Below, piece after piece: positions 7,642-15,426 of a stretch of 64,000 nt of DNA. Location: NCBI RefSeq assembly GCF_049675895.1, contig NZ_CP183834.1, positions 2,666,001-2,730,000 of the forward strand, given 5' to 3'. The first letter of the stretch is position 1. The number at the start of each line of letters is the position of its first letter. A model generated the notes under the pieces. The model was not told the DNA's origin. It was given only the letters and a program-made list of their open reading frames with translations, and made no database searches. The position numbers and the translations under genes were made by a program. This DNA is from Ampullimonas aquatilis. GTDB taxonomy: Bacteria > Pseudomonadota > Gammaproteobacteria > Burkholderiales > Burkholderiaceae_D.

Positions 7642-9336
7642 TTATTTCTTCAACTTGAATGCAACCAACGCGGCACCACCAGGCAAATCCTTGATCTTCG
7701 GGAAAGCCGATGCTGCAAATCCAGGTACGTGCGAACCCAGACCAGTTGGTACAACGATGTACTGCTCGCCACCAGCCATGTAGCTGATAGGACCACCACG
7801 GACACCAGAACCACCGTTGAAGCTCCAAAGTTGTTTACCATTCTCTGCATCATAAGCAAATATGGTGCCTTCCATATCACCGTTAAACACCAGACCACCA
7901 CCAGTTGTCAGCACACTGGACAGACCTGGCAACTCATAGTCAATCTTCCACTTGAATTTACCAGTCAGCGGATCAACAGCCACCAGACGACCCAAGGCTT
8001 TACCTGTAGGTGGGTTAGTGGTTTTCAGATCAGCAATACCCAGGTACAGACCATTCATACCGATCTTGGATACGTCTTCTTTACCAGCTTCCACCTCGTT
8101 ACAGGCTTCCATAGTGTTGGTATACCAGAGACCAGTTTGCGGGCTGTAAGCACCGTGGTTCCAGCTACGTGCACCAAGCAGCCATGGGCAGAACAGTTTA
8201 CGCTTGCCGAGTTCTGGCTCATTACGGCCAATCAGCTCACCCGTTTTAGGATCAACACCCTTGACCCAGTTAATGTTGTCCACGAGCGGCCAAACATTAG
8301 ACAGATCACCATTGGTCTTGTCCATCACAAACACGAAACCGCCTTTGTTCAGGTGAACCAGCATTTCCTTGCCATCTTTTTTCAGCATCAAAGCTTCGTA
8401 GGGTGAGTCAAAATCCCATACATCATGCTTGACTTCCTGACGATGCCATTTCAGCTTGCCAGTTTTTGGATCCAAGGCCAGCAATGAAGCTGTGTACTTG
8501 TTATCGCCTTCACGGCCTGCGCCATAGTAGTCAGGTGCGGCGTTGGAAGTACCGATGTAAATGGTGTCGGTAGTTGGATCATAAGTACCTGGCAACCAGG
8601 CACCACCGCCGCCAACCTTACCCGTATCACCAGGCCAGGAGGCTTGGTCATCCTTGATGGTGTTGAATGTCCAGACACGTTCACCCGTATCTGCATTCAC
8701 AGCAAAAATCTTACCTTGTTGTGGCTGGTCACCACCAGTTGTGCCGCCAAACAGCACATCGCCAGCCAGTTGTGGTGGTGATGAGAACAGCGCACCGAAT
8801 TCAGTTTTCAGGTTAGTCAACTGAGTTGACCAAACCTGCTTGCCAGTCTTCTGATCCAGCGCCACAAAACGGCCATCCAGCGTACCCACAAACACTTTGC
8901 CACGACCAACGGTCACACCACGGCTAGCCGCCACGTAGAACACATCGTTGGATGTTGGATCAAGTTTAAGCTTGTTATGCCAGATGGTTTTACCAGTTGC
9001 GGCATCAACTGCATAAACGTGGTTATATGGCCCGATGTAATAGAGCACACCATCAATCACAATTGGCGTCGCTTGCAAACCATGAGTCAGATCACCAGGC
9101 TGATGAATCCATGCCACCTCCAGATTCTTGACGTTAGCCTTGTTGATTTTATTCAACGGGCTATAACGCCAGGCAGTATAGGTACGGTGATATTGTGGCC
9201 AGTTATTTGGATCATCCACACTGGCCTGACTTGCATCCAGCGCGAAGGTCGGCGTAGCCGAACCCAAAATACCCAGTGCCAGAGTAGTTGCACAGGCTAA
9301 CTGCGCACGACTCCATCTTTTTTGAATAGTCTGCAT
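7642..9336 (-). CDS. PQQ-dependent alcohol dehydrogenase with lanthanide-type Asp-x-Asp signature
   Basis: 564 residues from the ATG at 9336, which has GGAGA upstream (an in-frame TTG at 9351 is less likely). It has a signal peptide ending near TFA-LDA, then an eight-bladed beta-propeller with repeated AxDAxTGKxxW motifs. This is the methanol/ethanol dehydrogenase family, using periplasmic PQQ. The active-site region HDVWDFDSP gives the catalytic Asp308 followed at +2 by Asp310. In this family an acid at +2 marks lanthanide-dependent enzymes (XoxF, PedH), while Ca-type MxaF has Ala. The metal-ligand Asn is in IGTSNAAP. No adjacent Cys-Cys pair is visible. It is the first gene of an operon with cytochrome c and MxaJ-like genes, under a sigma-54 promoter. 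The alcohol substrate is unknown. Confidence 0.85.
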   Translation of the reverse strand: MQTIQKRWSRAQLACATTLALGILGSATPTFALDASQASVDDPNNWPQYHRTYTAWRYSPLNKINKANVKNLEVAWIHQPGDLTHGLQATPIVIDGVLYYIGPYNHVYAVDAATGKTIWHNKLKLDPTSNDVFYVAASRGVTVGRGKVFVGTLDGRFVALDQKTGKQVWSTQLTNLKTEFGALFSSPPQLAGDVLFGGTTGGDQPQQGKIFAVNADTGERVWTFNTIKDDQASWPGDTGKVGGGGAWLPGTYDPTTDTIYIGTSNAAPDYYGAGREGDNKYTASLLALDPKTGKLKWHRQEVKHDVWDFDSPYEALMLKKDGKEMLVHLNKGGFVFVMDKTNGDLSNVWPLVDNINWVKGVDPKTGELIGRNEPELGKRKLFCPWLLGARSWNHGAYSPQTGLWYTNTMEACNEVEAGKEDVSKIGMNGLYLGIADLKTTNPPTGKALGRLVAVDPLTGKFKWKIDYELPGLSSVLTTGGGLVFNGDMEGTIFAYDAENGKQLWSFNGGSGVRGGPISYMAGGEQYIVVPTGLGSHVPGFAASAFPKIKDLPGGAALVAFKLKK

Positions 9337-9406
9337 AATCTTCGTCTCCAAATAGGATTTGGTTTGATTAATAATTTTTTATACGCTGAGTGCGCACCTA
9401 CCTATC

Positions 9407-9423
9407 CGCAAAACGTATGCCAA
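9407..9423 (-). promoter_or_regulatory. Predicted sigma-54 promoter of the PQQ dehydrogenase operon
   Basis: Minus strand reads TTGGCATACGTTTTGCG. GG (9421-9420) and GC (9409-9408) are ten bases apart, matching TGGCAY-N5-TTGC. The leader to the ATG at 9336 would be about 60 bases. Confidence 0.7.
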
Positions 9424-9548
9424 GAAAATCGGGAAGAAATCCCTAACATAAAAGGATGAATTCCTAATGTAAACCCTAATCTCCATCACTGCTTGTCGCC
9501 ATATTCAAGACAGTTTGTTTCATTTCCCATGAATTCATGATTCACGAC

Positions 9549-9564
9549 TGAAACAGTTGTATCA
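9549..9564. promoter_or_regulatory. Candidate activator site, TGAAACA-GT-TGTATCA
   Basis: A 7-2-7 inverted repeat with one mismatch in the 450-bp divergent spacer between the PQQ dehydrogenase and the VOC gene. A TGTTTCA half site lies at 9516-9522. It has the same architecture and left half as the site at 4666-4681, so a shared enhancer-binding protein is inferred. Confidence 0.5.
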
Positions 9565-9696
9565 AGCCGTGGGACGTCTGTACTTTATTTCAGGCTTGAT
9601 TAGCAGTAATGCAAAATTTACTTTTATTCATTGAATGAAATACCTTGCGAAAGAATGCCATGTCATCATGGCGCCGGCTTCCCGCTCTTCATTTTC

Positions 9697-9713
9697 TTGG
9701 CCTGTCTTTTGCT
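9697..9713 (+). promoter_or_regulatory. Predicted sigma-54 promoter of the exported VOC gene
   Basis: Reads TTGGCCTGTCTTTTGCT. GG (9699-9700) and GC (9711-9712) are ten bases apart, with a strong -12 half (TTTTGCT) and a weaker -24 half (CCT for CAC). The leader to the ATG at 9787 is about 60 bases. Confidence 0.55.
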
Positions 9714-9786
9714 GTGAGTAATAAAGGATCTGGCTTTTCATCGACACAATAGTGCTCAGATTCGTCATCATATTCAGGAGACAACA

Positions 9787-10383
9787 ATGCAATTCAAAAA
9801 AATCATTGCCAGCATGGCACTGGCACTCACTCTGCCGTTGACCGCCCAAGCTGGCAGCATGCCTGGCATGCGCGGTGCCGACCACTTGGGTATCACCGTT
9901 CCTAATCTGGATGAAGCCGTCAAATTTTTTGTTGACGTGATCGGTTGTGAAGCGCTTTTCAAATTTGGCGCCTTCAAGTTTGACGATGACTGGATGCAAG
10001 TCAACCTCAACGTCAACCCACGTGCAGAAATTAAAGATTTTCAAATGGTGCGCTGCGGTCATGGCACCAACCTGGAAGTGTTTGAGTACAAATCACCCGA
10101 CCAAGTCAAGGCACCCCCTAAAAACAGCGATATCGGCGGCCATCACCTGGCCTTTTATGTCGATGACATGGACAAGGCTGTGGCTTATCTGAAGGCCAAT
10201 AAATCCGTCAAGGTCCTGGCTGAACCACATACCTTTACCACCGGCCCAGCCACTGGCTTGCAATGGGTGTACTTCATCTCCCCATGGGGCATGCAGATGG
10301 AAATCGTGAGCTATCCAAAAGGCCGTGCTTACGAAAAAACCAGCAAGGTCAAATTATGGGATCCACGCAGTCCAGCCAAATAA
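9787..10383 (+). CDS. Exported VOC-superfamily (glyoxalase-fold) protein
   Basis: 198 residues with a clear Sec signal peptide (QFKKIIASMALALTLPLTAQA) and a two-module vicinal-oxygen-chelate domain. Candidate metal ligands are in the expected order: His in GADHLGIT, Glu in NLEVFEY, His in GGHHLAFYV and Glu in MQMEIVSY. Most VOC enzymes (glyoxalase I, extradiol dioxygenases, epimerases) are cytoplasmic, so export is noteworthy. Divergent from the PQQ dehydrogenase and behind its own sigma-54 match, it probably acts on, or protects against, a periplasmic product of that pathway such as a reactive aldehyde or lactone. It has an AGGAGA ribosome site and a strong terminator follows. The reaction is not assignable. 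Confidence 0.8.
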   Translation: MQFKKIIASMALALTLPLTAQAGSMPGMRGADHLGITVPNLDEAVKFFVDVIGCEALFKFGAFKFDDDWMQVNLNVNPRAEIKDFQMVRCGHGTNLEVFEYKSPDQVKAPPKNSDIGGHHLAFYVDDMDKAVAYLKANKSVKVLAEPHTFTTGPATGLQWVYFISPWGMQMEIVSYPKGRAYEKTSKVKLWDPRSPAK

Positions 10384-10415
10384 GCTGTGGCTAAACGCCG
10401 GCACCATGGCTGATC

Positions 10416-10453
10416 ACAAAGACCTGCGGCGATCCTGCAGGTCTTTGTCGTTT
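10416..10453 (+). terminator. Intrinsic terminator after the VOC gene
   Basis: A perfect 12-bp stem (ACAAAGACCTGC at 10416-10427, GCAGGTCTTTGT at 10437-10448) is followed by CGTTTT. Confidence 0.85.
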
Positions 10454-10564
10454 TAGACTGGTGTTTCTGCCCCGTTTTCTATCGGCTTATCGACACTACT
10501 TATTTACGCTTGCCGCCGGCACAGTCAGACTGCCCCCCTCACGACTCAAAGAATTCCATTCCTC

Positions 10565-11857
10565 ATGCCCATCCGCTTGTTATTGCGCCGCACCAGTACC
10601 ATTTTGATGGTATGGCTTTGTTTACTCGGCAGCATGGCCCTGACCATGACACTCACCATGCGCAACGCGCAAGCCCATATGTTGAGCGCCTACAATCTGC
10701 GCGTGGTACATTTTGAACACCGGGACAATGGCATGATGGTCTACTACCGCCTGTCCCTGCCCCTGGTATTGGGACACGCGCTGGAACAGATGAAAGAAGC
10801 GCCCTACCCTTACTTCATCATCAATGAAATGACCAATCAAACGCTGTTTCATTATCTCAATCCCATCTACGCCAGCCAGCACCTGGATCAGCTTGCCAAC
10901 TATATTGACGAAGGTCATGACCTCTCTGTCGCGGGTGAACGTATCGAGCCCGAGTTTCGCAGCATCGTGTTGCATCCACGGGGCCATGTGCCGCCCTTCA
11001 ACACGCTGGAAGAAGTTCAGCAAGCGGTACAGCCACAACCACTGCCGGAAGATATGGCGCAGATTGAATCCGGTTATGTGCTGGTCGATGCGGCCTTCTT
11101 TTACCCTACACCACGCGCCATTCATCAGTTTCAATTTGCCAGCCGTCTGAACCAGGGTTATATCGGCGAACAACTGACCCGCAATCTCCTGGTGGATCAT
11201 GATGCCGATAAAACCATCACGCTCACGCAAGATGGTCTGCTGGATCAATCCATTACCATCAACCCATCACTAAGCGAAGCCGTACTGCAGTTCATGCAGG
11301 CCGGTCTGCAGCACATCTGGACCGGCTGGGATCATATGCTCTTTGTCCTGTGCCTGATTGCCGGGCCAATCCGGTTACGCCAGATTGCCTTGCGCGTGAC
11401 CGGCTTCAGCATTGGTCACACCCTGTCTTTGATTGCCGGCTTTTACGGGCTGGCACCTACCGGCAGTTGGTTTGCGCCGATGATCGAAGTCTCGATTGCG
11501 GCCTCGATCTTTTTGACTGCGCTCTTGATCATCACCCGCCGCCTCAACAATATGATGACCTTGCCCATGACCGTGACCATTGGTGTGCTGCATGGCTTTG
11601 GCTTTGCCTTTGGCCTGCGTGAAATGCTGCATGCACTGAGCCCCAATATTCTGCCCAGCCTGCTCTCATTCAATTTGGGGGTGGAAGTGGGTCAACTGGC
11701 TGTGGCGCTATTGGCCTGGGGTACCTTCATGCTCCTGCGTCACAATCTGCGTGCCCGCATCTCGCTAGTGTATGCCAGCGTGGGTGTGATCAGTCTGTTG
11801 ATTTCAGGTTACTGGATCAGTGAACGCTTACCGTTATTGATGACGGCACTGGCTTAG
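10565..11857 (+). CDS. HupE/UreJ-family membrane protein with exported N-terminal domain
   Basis: 430 residues. A signal or anchor segment (about residues 8-35, ending NAQAH) is followed by a soluble, probably periplasmic domain of about 190 residues. From about residue 240 there is a polytopic HupE/UreJ-type domain with its His-rich signatures HIWTGWDHMLFVL, FSIGHTLSLI and LHGFGFAFGL, plus FNLGVEVGQ. Related proteins are linked to nickel or cobalt handling in hydrogenase and urease clusters. Neither is here. Its place beside a lanthanide-type dehydrogenase island makes a role in metal supply conceivable, but this is only an inference. No good Shine-Dalgarno is seen before the ATG at 10565. 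A hairpin straddles its stop codon. Confidence 0.7.
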   Translation: MPIRLLLRRTSTILMVWLCLLGSMALTMTLTMRNAQAHMLSAYNLRVVHFEHRDNGMMVYYRLSLPLVLGHALEQMKEAPYPYFIINEMTNQTLFHYLNPIYASQHLDQLANYIDEGHDLSVAGERIEPEFRSIVLHPRGHVPPFNTLEEVQQAVQPQPLPEDMAQIESGYVLVDAAFFYPTPRAIHQFQFASRLNQGYIGEQLTRNLLVDHDADKTITLTQDGLLDQSITINPSLSEAVLQFMQAGLQHIWTGWDHMLFVLCLIAGPIRLRQIALRVTGFSIGHTLSLIAGFYGLAPTGSWFAPMIEVSIAASIFLTALLIITRRLNNMMTLPMTVTIGVLHGFGFAFGLREMLHALSPNILPSLLSFNLGVEVGQLAVALLAWGTFMLLRHNLRARISLVYASVGVISLLISGYWISERLPLLMTALA

Positions 11858-11867
11858 TGCCGTCATC
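11839..11867 (+). terminator. Perfect hairpin straddling the stop codon of the HupE-like gene
   Basis: A 12-bp perfect stem (GATGACGGCACT at 11839-11850, AGTGCCGTCATC at 11856-11867) with a 5-base loop. The TAG stop (11855-11857) begins in the loop and runs into the right arm. There is no T-tract, so it may be a Rho-dependent or mRNA-stabilising structure rather than an intrinsic terminator. Confidence 0.5.
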
Positions 11868-11914
11868 GCAACACCACATCGCCAGGCAGGCAGCCCCACG
11901 CTGTAATCAAGTCA

Positions 11915-14014
11915 CTAAGGCTGCTTACCCACAATGCTGGCAATATTGCTGCCACCACTGGCACCAAACAATTGCTCCTTGACCATCGCCAACTGGTCAC
12001 GCACCTGGGCCGCTTTTTCAAATTCCAGGTTACGGGCATGTTCAAGCATTAATTTTTCCAGCCGCTTGATTTCTTTGGATGCTTCCTTCTCGCTCATCTC
12101 TTCATAGCGCGCCTTGTCCTGCGCGGCTTTAAGCTCGGCCTTGGCTTCTTGCGGGTTGTACACGCCATCAATCAGCTCACGTACCAGCTTCTTGACACTT
12201 TGTGGCGTAATGCCTTCGGCCTCGTTATGCGCCAATTGCTTGGTACGTCGACGATTGGTTTCGTCGATGGCACGTTGCATCGAGCCCGTCACCTTGTCCG
12301 CATACAAAATGGCAGTCCCATGCAAGTTACGCGCAGCGCGGCCAATGGTTTGAATCAGGCTGCGCTCGTTGCGTAAAAAGCCTTCCTTGTCGGCATCCAG
12401 AATCGCCACGAGTGACACTTCTGGAATATCCAATCCTTCACGCAAGAGGTTAATGCCCACCAGCACATCAAAGGTGCCCAGCCGCAAATCCCGGATGATC
12501 TCGGCGCGTTCCACCGTATCAATATCGCTGTGCAGATAACGCACCTTGACACCATGCTCCGACAGATAATCGGTCAACTGCTCCGACATGCGCTTGGTCA
12601 GCGTGGTCACCAGCACCCGCTCGCCCACCTTGCTGCGCAAATTGATTTCAGACAACACATCATCCACCTGCGAGGTGGCCGGTCGCACAAAAATCTCCGG
12701 ATCAATCAAGCCAGTCGGTCGCACCACCTGCTCCACCACCTGCCCGGCATGCTGCTTTTCATAATCGGCTGGCGTGGCAGACACAAACATGGCCTGGCGC
12801 ATCTTGCCTTCAAATTCTTCAAATTTTAATGGTCGGTTATCCATCGCCGAAGGCAATCTGAAACCATAGTCCACCAGATTTTGTTTACGCGCCCGGTCAC
12901 CGTTGTACATGCCATTGAGCTGGCCAATCAGCACATGCGACTCATCCAGAAACATCAACGCATCCTGCGGCAGATAATCCACCAACGTCGGTGGCGGCTC
13001 ACCCGCCTTGGCACCAGACAAATGGCGCGAGTAATTTTCAATGCCCTTGCAAAAGCCAATCTCCTGCAGCATTTCCAGATCAAAGCGGGTACGCTGCTCC
13101 AACCGTTGTGCCTCGACCAGTTTGTTTTCTTTATAAAAAAATTCAAGCCGGTCGCGCAGCTCTTCCTTGATGGTTTCCAGCGCATTGATCACCGTCTCGC
13201 GCGGCGTCACATAATGTGAGCCTGGGTACACCGTAAAGCGCGGAATCTTCTGCTTGATACGCCCTGTCAACGGATCAAACAGTTGCAGGCTTTCCACCTC
13301 ATCATCAAACAGCTCTACCCGCACTGCCAGCTCGGCATGTTCGGCCGGAAAGATGTCGATCGTGTCACCGCGCACGCGAAACGTGCCACGGCTAAAGTCC
13401 AGCTCGTTGCGCGAGTACTGCATATGAATCAGCTTGCTGATCACATCGCGCTGGCTCAGCTTGTCATGCACCCGCAGCGTCAAAATCATCTGATGATATT
13501 CATTGGGATTACCAATCCCGTAAATCGCCGACACGGTGGCCACAATCACCACATCACGCCGCTCCATCAAACTCTTGGTCGCCGACAGACGCATCTGCTC
13601 AATATGCTCATTGATGGACGAATCCTTTTCAATAAACAGATCACGCTGCGGCACATACGCCTCGGGCTGGTAGTAGTCGTAATAACTGACAAAATACTCA
13701 ACCGCATTGCGCGGAAAAAACTCGCGAAACTCCGAATACAACTGCGCTGCCAAGGTCTTGTTAGGCGCAAAAATAATCGCCGGCCGGCCGGTGCGCGCAA
13801 TCACATTGGCCATCGTAAACGTCTTGCCCGAACCCGTCACACCCAGCAAAGTCTGGTACGACAAACCATCGGCCAAACCCTCCACCAACTGATCAATCGC
13901 CACCGGCTGATCCCCCGCAGGCGCAAACGGCTGATACAGCTGATAAGGCGAATCAGCAAAAGTCACAAACTTGGATTCATCCAGCGACGAATTCACTTCA
14001 CTCAGGTCAGTCAT
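11915..14014 (-). CDS. uvrB: UvrB, excinuclease ABC subunit B
   Basis: 699 residues, slightly longer than the roughly 670 of E. coli. It contains Walker A GVTGSGKTFTMA, the beta-hairpin region (VEYFVSYYDYYQPEAYVP), helicase motifs DESH and GINLLREGLDIPEVSLV, and Q-x-IGRAARN. The C-terminal UVR motif (EMSEKEASKEIKRLEKLMLE, then LEFEKAAQVRDQLAMVKE) contacts UvrC. It acts with UvrA and UvrC in nucleotide excision repair. Monocistronic and leftward. The extra N-terminal residues and the short tail after the UVR motif account for the length. No LexA-like box is evident upstream; instead a 71-bp repeat copy lies 118 bp before the start. Confidence 0.97.
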   Translation of the reverse strand: MTDLSEVNSSLDESKFVTFADSPYQLYQPFAPAGDQPVAIDQLVEGLADGLSYQTLLGVTGSGKTFTMANVIARTGRPAIIFAPNKTLAAQLYSEFREFFPRNAVEYFVSYYDYYQPEAYVPQRDLFIEKDSSINEHIEQMRLSATKSLMERRDVVIVATVSAIYGIGNPNEYHQMILTLRVHDKLSQRDVISKLIHMQYSRNELDFSRGTFRVRGDTIDIFPAEHAELAVRVELFDDEVESLQLFDPLTGRIKQKIPRFTVYPGSHYVTPRETVINALETIKEELRDRLEFFYKENKLVEAQRLEQRTRFDLEMLQEIGFCKGIENYSRHLSGAKAGEPPPTLVDYLPQDALMFLDESHVLIGQLNGMYNGDRARKQNLVDYGFRLPSAMDNRPLKFEEFEGKMRQAMFVSATPADYEKQHAGQVVEQVVRPTGLIDPEIFVRPATSQVDDVLSEINLRSKVGERVLVTTLTKRMSEQLTDYLSEHGVKVRYLHSDIDTVERAEIIRDLRLGTFDVLVGINLLREGLDIPEVSLVAILDADKEGFLRNERSLIQTIGRAARNLHGTAILYADKVTGSMQRAIDETNRRRTKQLAHNEAEGITPQSVKKLVRELIDGVYNPQEAKAELKAAQDKARYEEMSEKEASKEIKRLEKLMLEHARNLEFEKAAQVRDQLAMVKEQLFGASGGSNIASIVGKQP

Positions 14015-14131
14015 GCAATCTCACAGCAATAAAACAGGCAATGCTGCATGGTAGCACCGGCAGCCCACCCCATCAGTGCGGTGGACATGGCGCTGGGGCC
14101 AAAAAGCGGCAGAGTGATAGAGGTGAAATAG

Positions 14132-14202
14132 ATACCCCTATAGTGTATTAAAAATGAACCAATATATAAGCACTTAAGAGGTATTAAAAGTGCCCATACT
14201 CC
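14132..14202 (+). repeat. 71-bp dispersed intergenic repeat, copy A
   Basis: Starts ATACCCC, has TAGTGTAT at positions 10-17 of the element, GCACTTAAGA at 39-48, and ends CATACTCC. It aligns without gaps to copy B (16553-16623). Located upstream of uvrB. Confidence 0.75.
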
Positions 14203-14408
14203 TTGAAATTGGTTTTTTGAGGGGGGATGGGCTGCTGACAGGGGGTGTCAGGAGGGGAGAAAGCATTTTTGGAGTTCCTATAAAAGTGGAAGATGAATCC
14301 ATACAAATATTTGTGATTATTTTTAGTTTAAAAGTTTAAGAAAAAAGTCTTTTTAATACGCCAACTAAGTAACACGTGAAACCGCGAATAATGTAGACAA
14401 TACGACAT

Positions 14409-14440
14409 AACTTAGCAATACATTGCTAAGTTATTTTTTT
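14409..14440 (+). terminator. Terminator-like hairpin upstream of a TTG-start gene
   Basis: Perfect 11-base arms (AACTTAGCAAT at 14409-14419, ATTGCTAAGTT at 14422-14432) are followed by ATTTTTTT. The 14203-14408 stretch upstream has no ORF, so this could end a small untranslated RNA or act as an attenuator for the gene at 14483. Confidence 0.6.
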
Positions 14441-14482
14441 ATGTGCCCTTCAGTTCATGTCATTTAAACCAGAGGAAAAAAA

Positions 14483-14878
14483 TTGGATCCAATTTCATTG
14501 ATTCTCGCCTTCGCATTTAAGAACCCTCAAGCAACAAATACTGCAATCAACTCCTACACTACTCCGGGAGAAGTTAATGTTAGTCAGTTAAACAGTAGTG
14601 CAGCTGATTTTGCGATGCAAACTCTGCGCTGCTACCATAAAACAGCTCGATTTCGTGATGTTGATATATTGGGGACATCATGGAAAGACCAATACAAATT
14701 TGGTGCAGAAAACTCTGTTGTGATGCGGATTAATTTTATGGGGACTTCAGGCAATTATTACCAAATGATTGTAGCTGCGATGTCCAAAGAACAGAGTTAT
14801 AGAACCTATGTAATTAATGAAGATACATTAATTCCTTACAACAAAAAATGTGAGTTAGAGACATGGACATCATCCTGA
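14483..14878 (+). CDS. Hypothetical protein, AT-rich small gene
   Basis: 131 residues from a TTG with AGAGGA about seven bases upstream. No ATG alternative fits as well. The N-terminus (MDPISLILAFAFKNPQATNTA) is hydrophobic but lacks a clear signal cleavage site. The rest (FAMQTLRCYHKTARFRDV, SWKDQYKFGAENSVVMRI) looks like a small soluble domain, with no motif I recognise. Base composition is clearly more AT-rich than uvrB or the downstream genes, which suggests transfer. A terminator-like hairpin precedes it. Confidence 0.5.
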   Translation: MDPISLILAFAFKNPQATNTAINSYTTPGEVNVSQLNSSAADFAMQTLRCYHKTARFRDVDILGTSWKDQYKFGAENSVVMRINFMGTSGNYYQMIVAAMSKEQSYRTYVINEDTLIPYNKKCELETWTSS

Positions 14879-14979
14879 AACTAAGATTAATTAATTGAAA
14901 TTTCACTTGATGTTAATAAATTTCCGGGAACGTAGAAAAGTTTTATTTAGAAAAAAATAAATCAATCTTTACTTTTCAC

Positions 14980-15312
14980 TTGTTCGTCTACTACATCAGT
15001 AAATCAGTGACTAAACCAACCCACTCTCCAACCCTAACCACGCAACAACAAAACCTCGTCAACTCACTTAGTAGTGACTTCATTGAAACGATAGACAAAG
15101 CTTTGTTGTCCCATGCGACAGATTCATGGAGAAAGGTGGCGATGCTGGTTGGCTTGGTCATGATCGATGACAACATTCGCATGCCAGGTTTGCCCGACTT
15201 GTTTTATGCCTCACGGGTTAAACACCTGCTAGCAAATGGTCTGCTCGAATCTCAGGGTGACTTAGCGCATATGCGTTATAGCGAAGTACGATTACCTCAG
15301 CCACAGTCTTAG
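14980..15312 (+). CDS. Small protein resembling the C-terminal part of DUF3658 proteins
   Basis: 110 residues from a TTG at 14980. A GTG at 15008 is out of frame, and the true start could be internal. The segment from about residue 40 (SHATDSWRKVAMLVGLVMID, then LPDLFYASRVKHLLANGLLE, MRYSEVRLP) has the look of DUF3658-type domains that end larger DUF1835-like proteins. If so, this is a stand-alone or truncated version. It sits in the same AT-rich islet as the previous gene, with no good ribosome site visible. Function unknown. Confidence 0.5.
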   Translation: MFVYYISKSVTKPTHSPTLTTQQQNLVNSLSSDFIETIDKALLSHATDSWRKVAMLVGLVMIDDNIRMPGLPDLFYASRVKHLLANGLLESQGDLAHMRYSEVRLPQPQS

Positions 15313-15426
15313 CATATTCAACATCACTACCTCTCTCCGGTAAAATACCCAACTAGGTAGCTTGCCTGCGCAAGCGCCCCTCCTTTGGCGCACAGCCTTT
15401 ACCATCTAATCTACCCGAGCACCCGC

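Noticed and set aside
13283..14032. A 249-codon open frame on the plus strand
   Set aside because: It lies fully antisense to uvrB, has a low-complexity His/Arg-rich product with no ribosome site, and is a frame shadow of a highly conserved gene.
14132..14202. 71-bp element as a MITE or insertion-sequence remnant
   Set aside because: The ends are not inverted repeats (ATACYC... and ...ATACTCC are in direct orientation), and no target duplication is visible around copies A and B.
14483..15312. Toxin-antitoxin pair in the AT-rich islet
   Set aside because: The two genes are 100 bases apart without overlap, and neither product shows a toxin or DNA-binding antitoxin motif.
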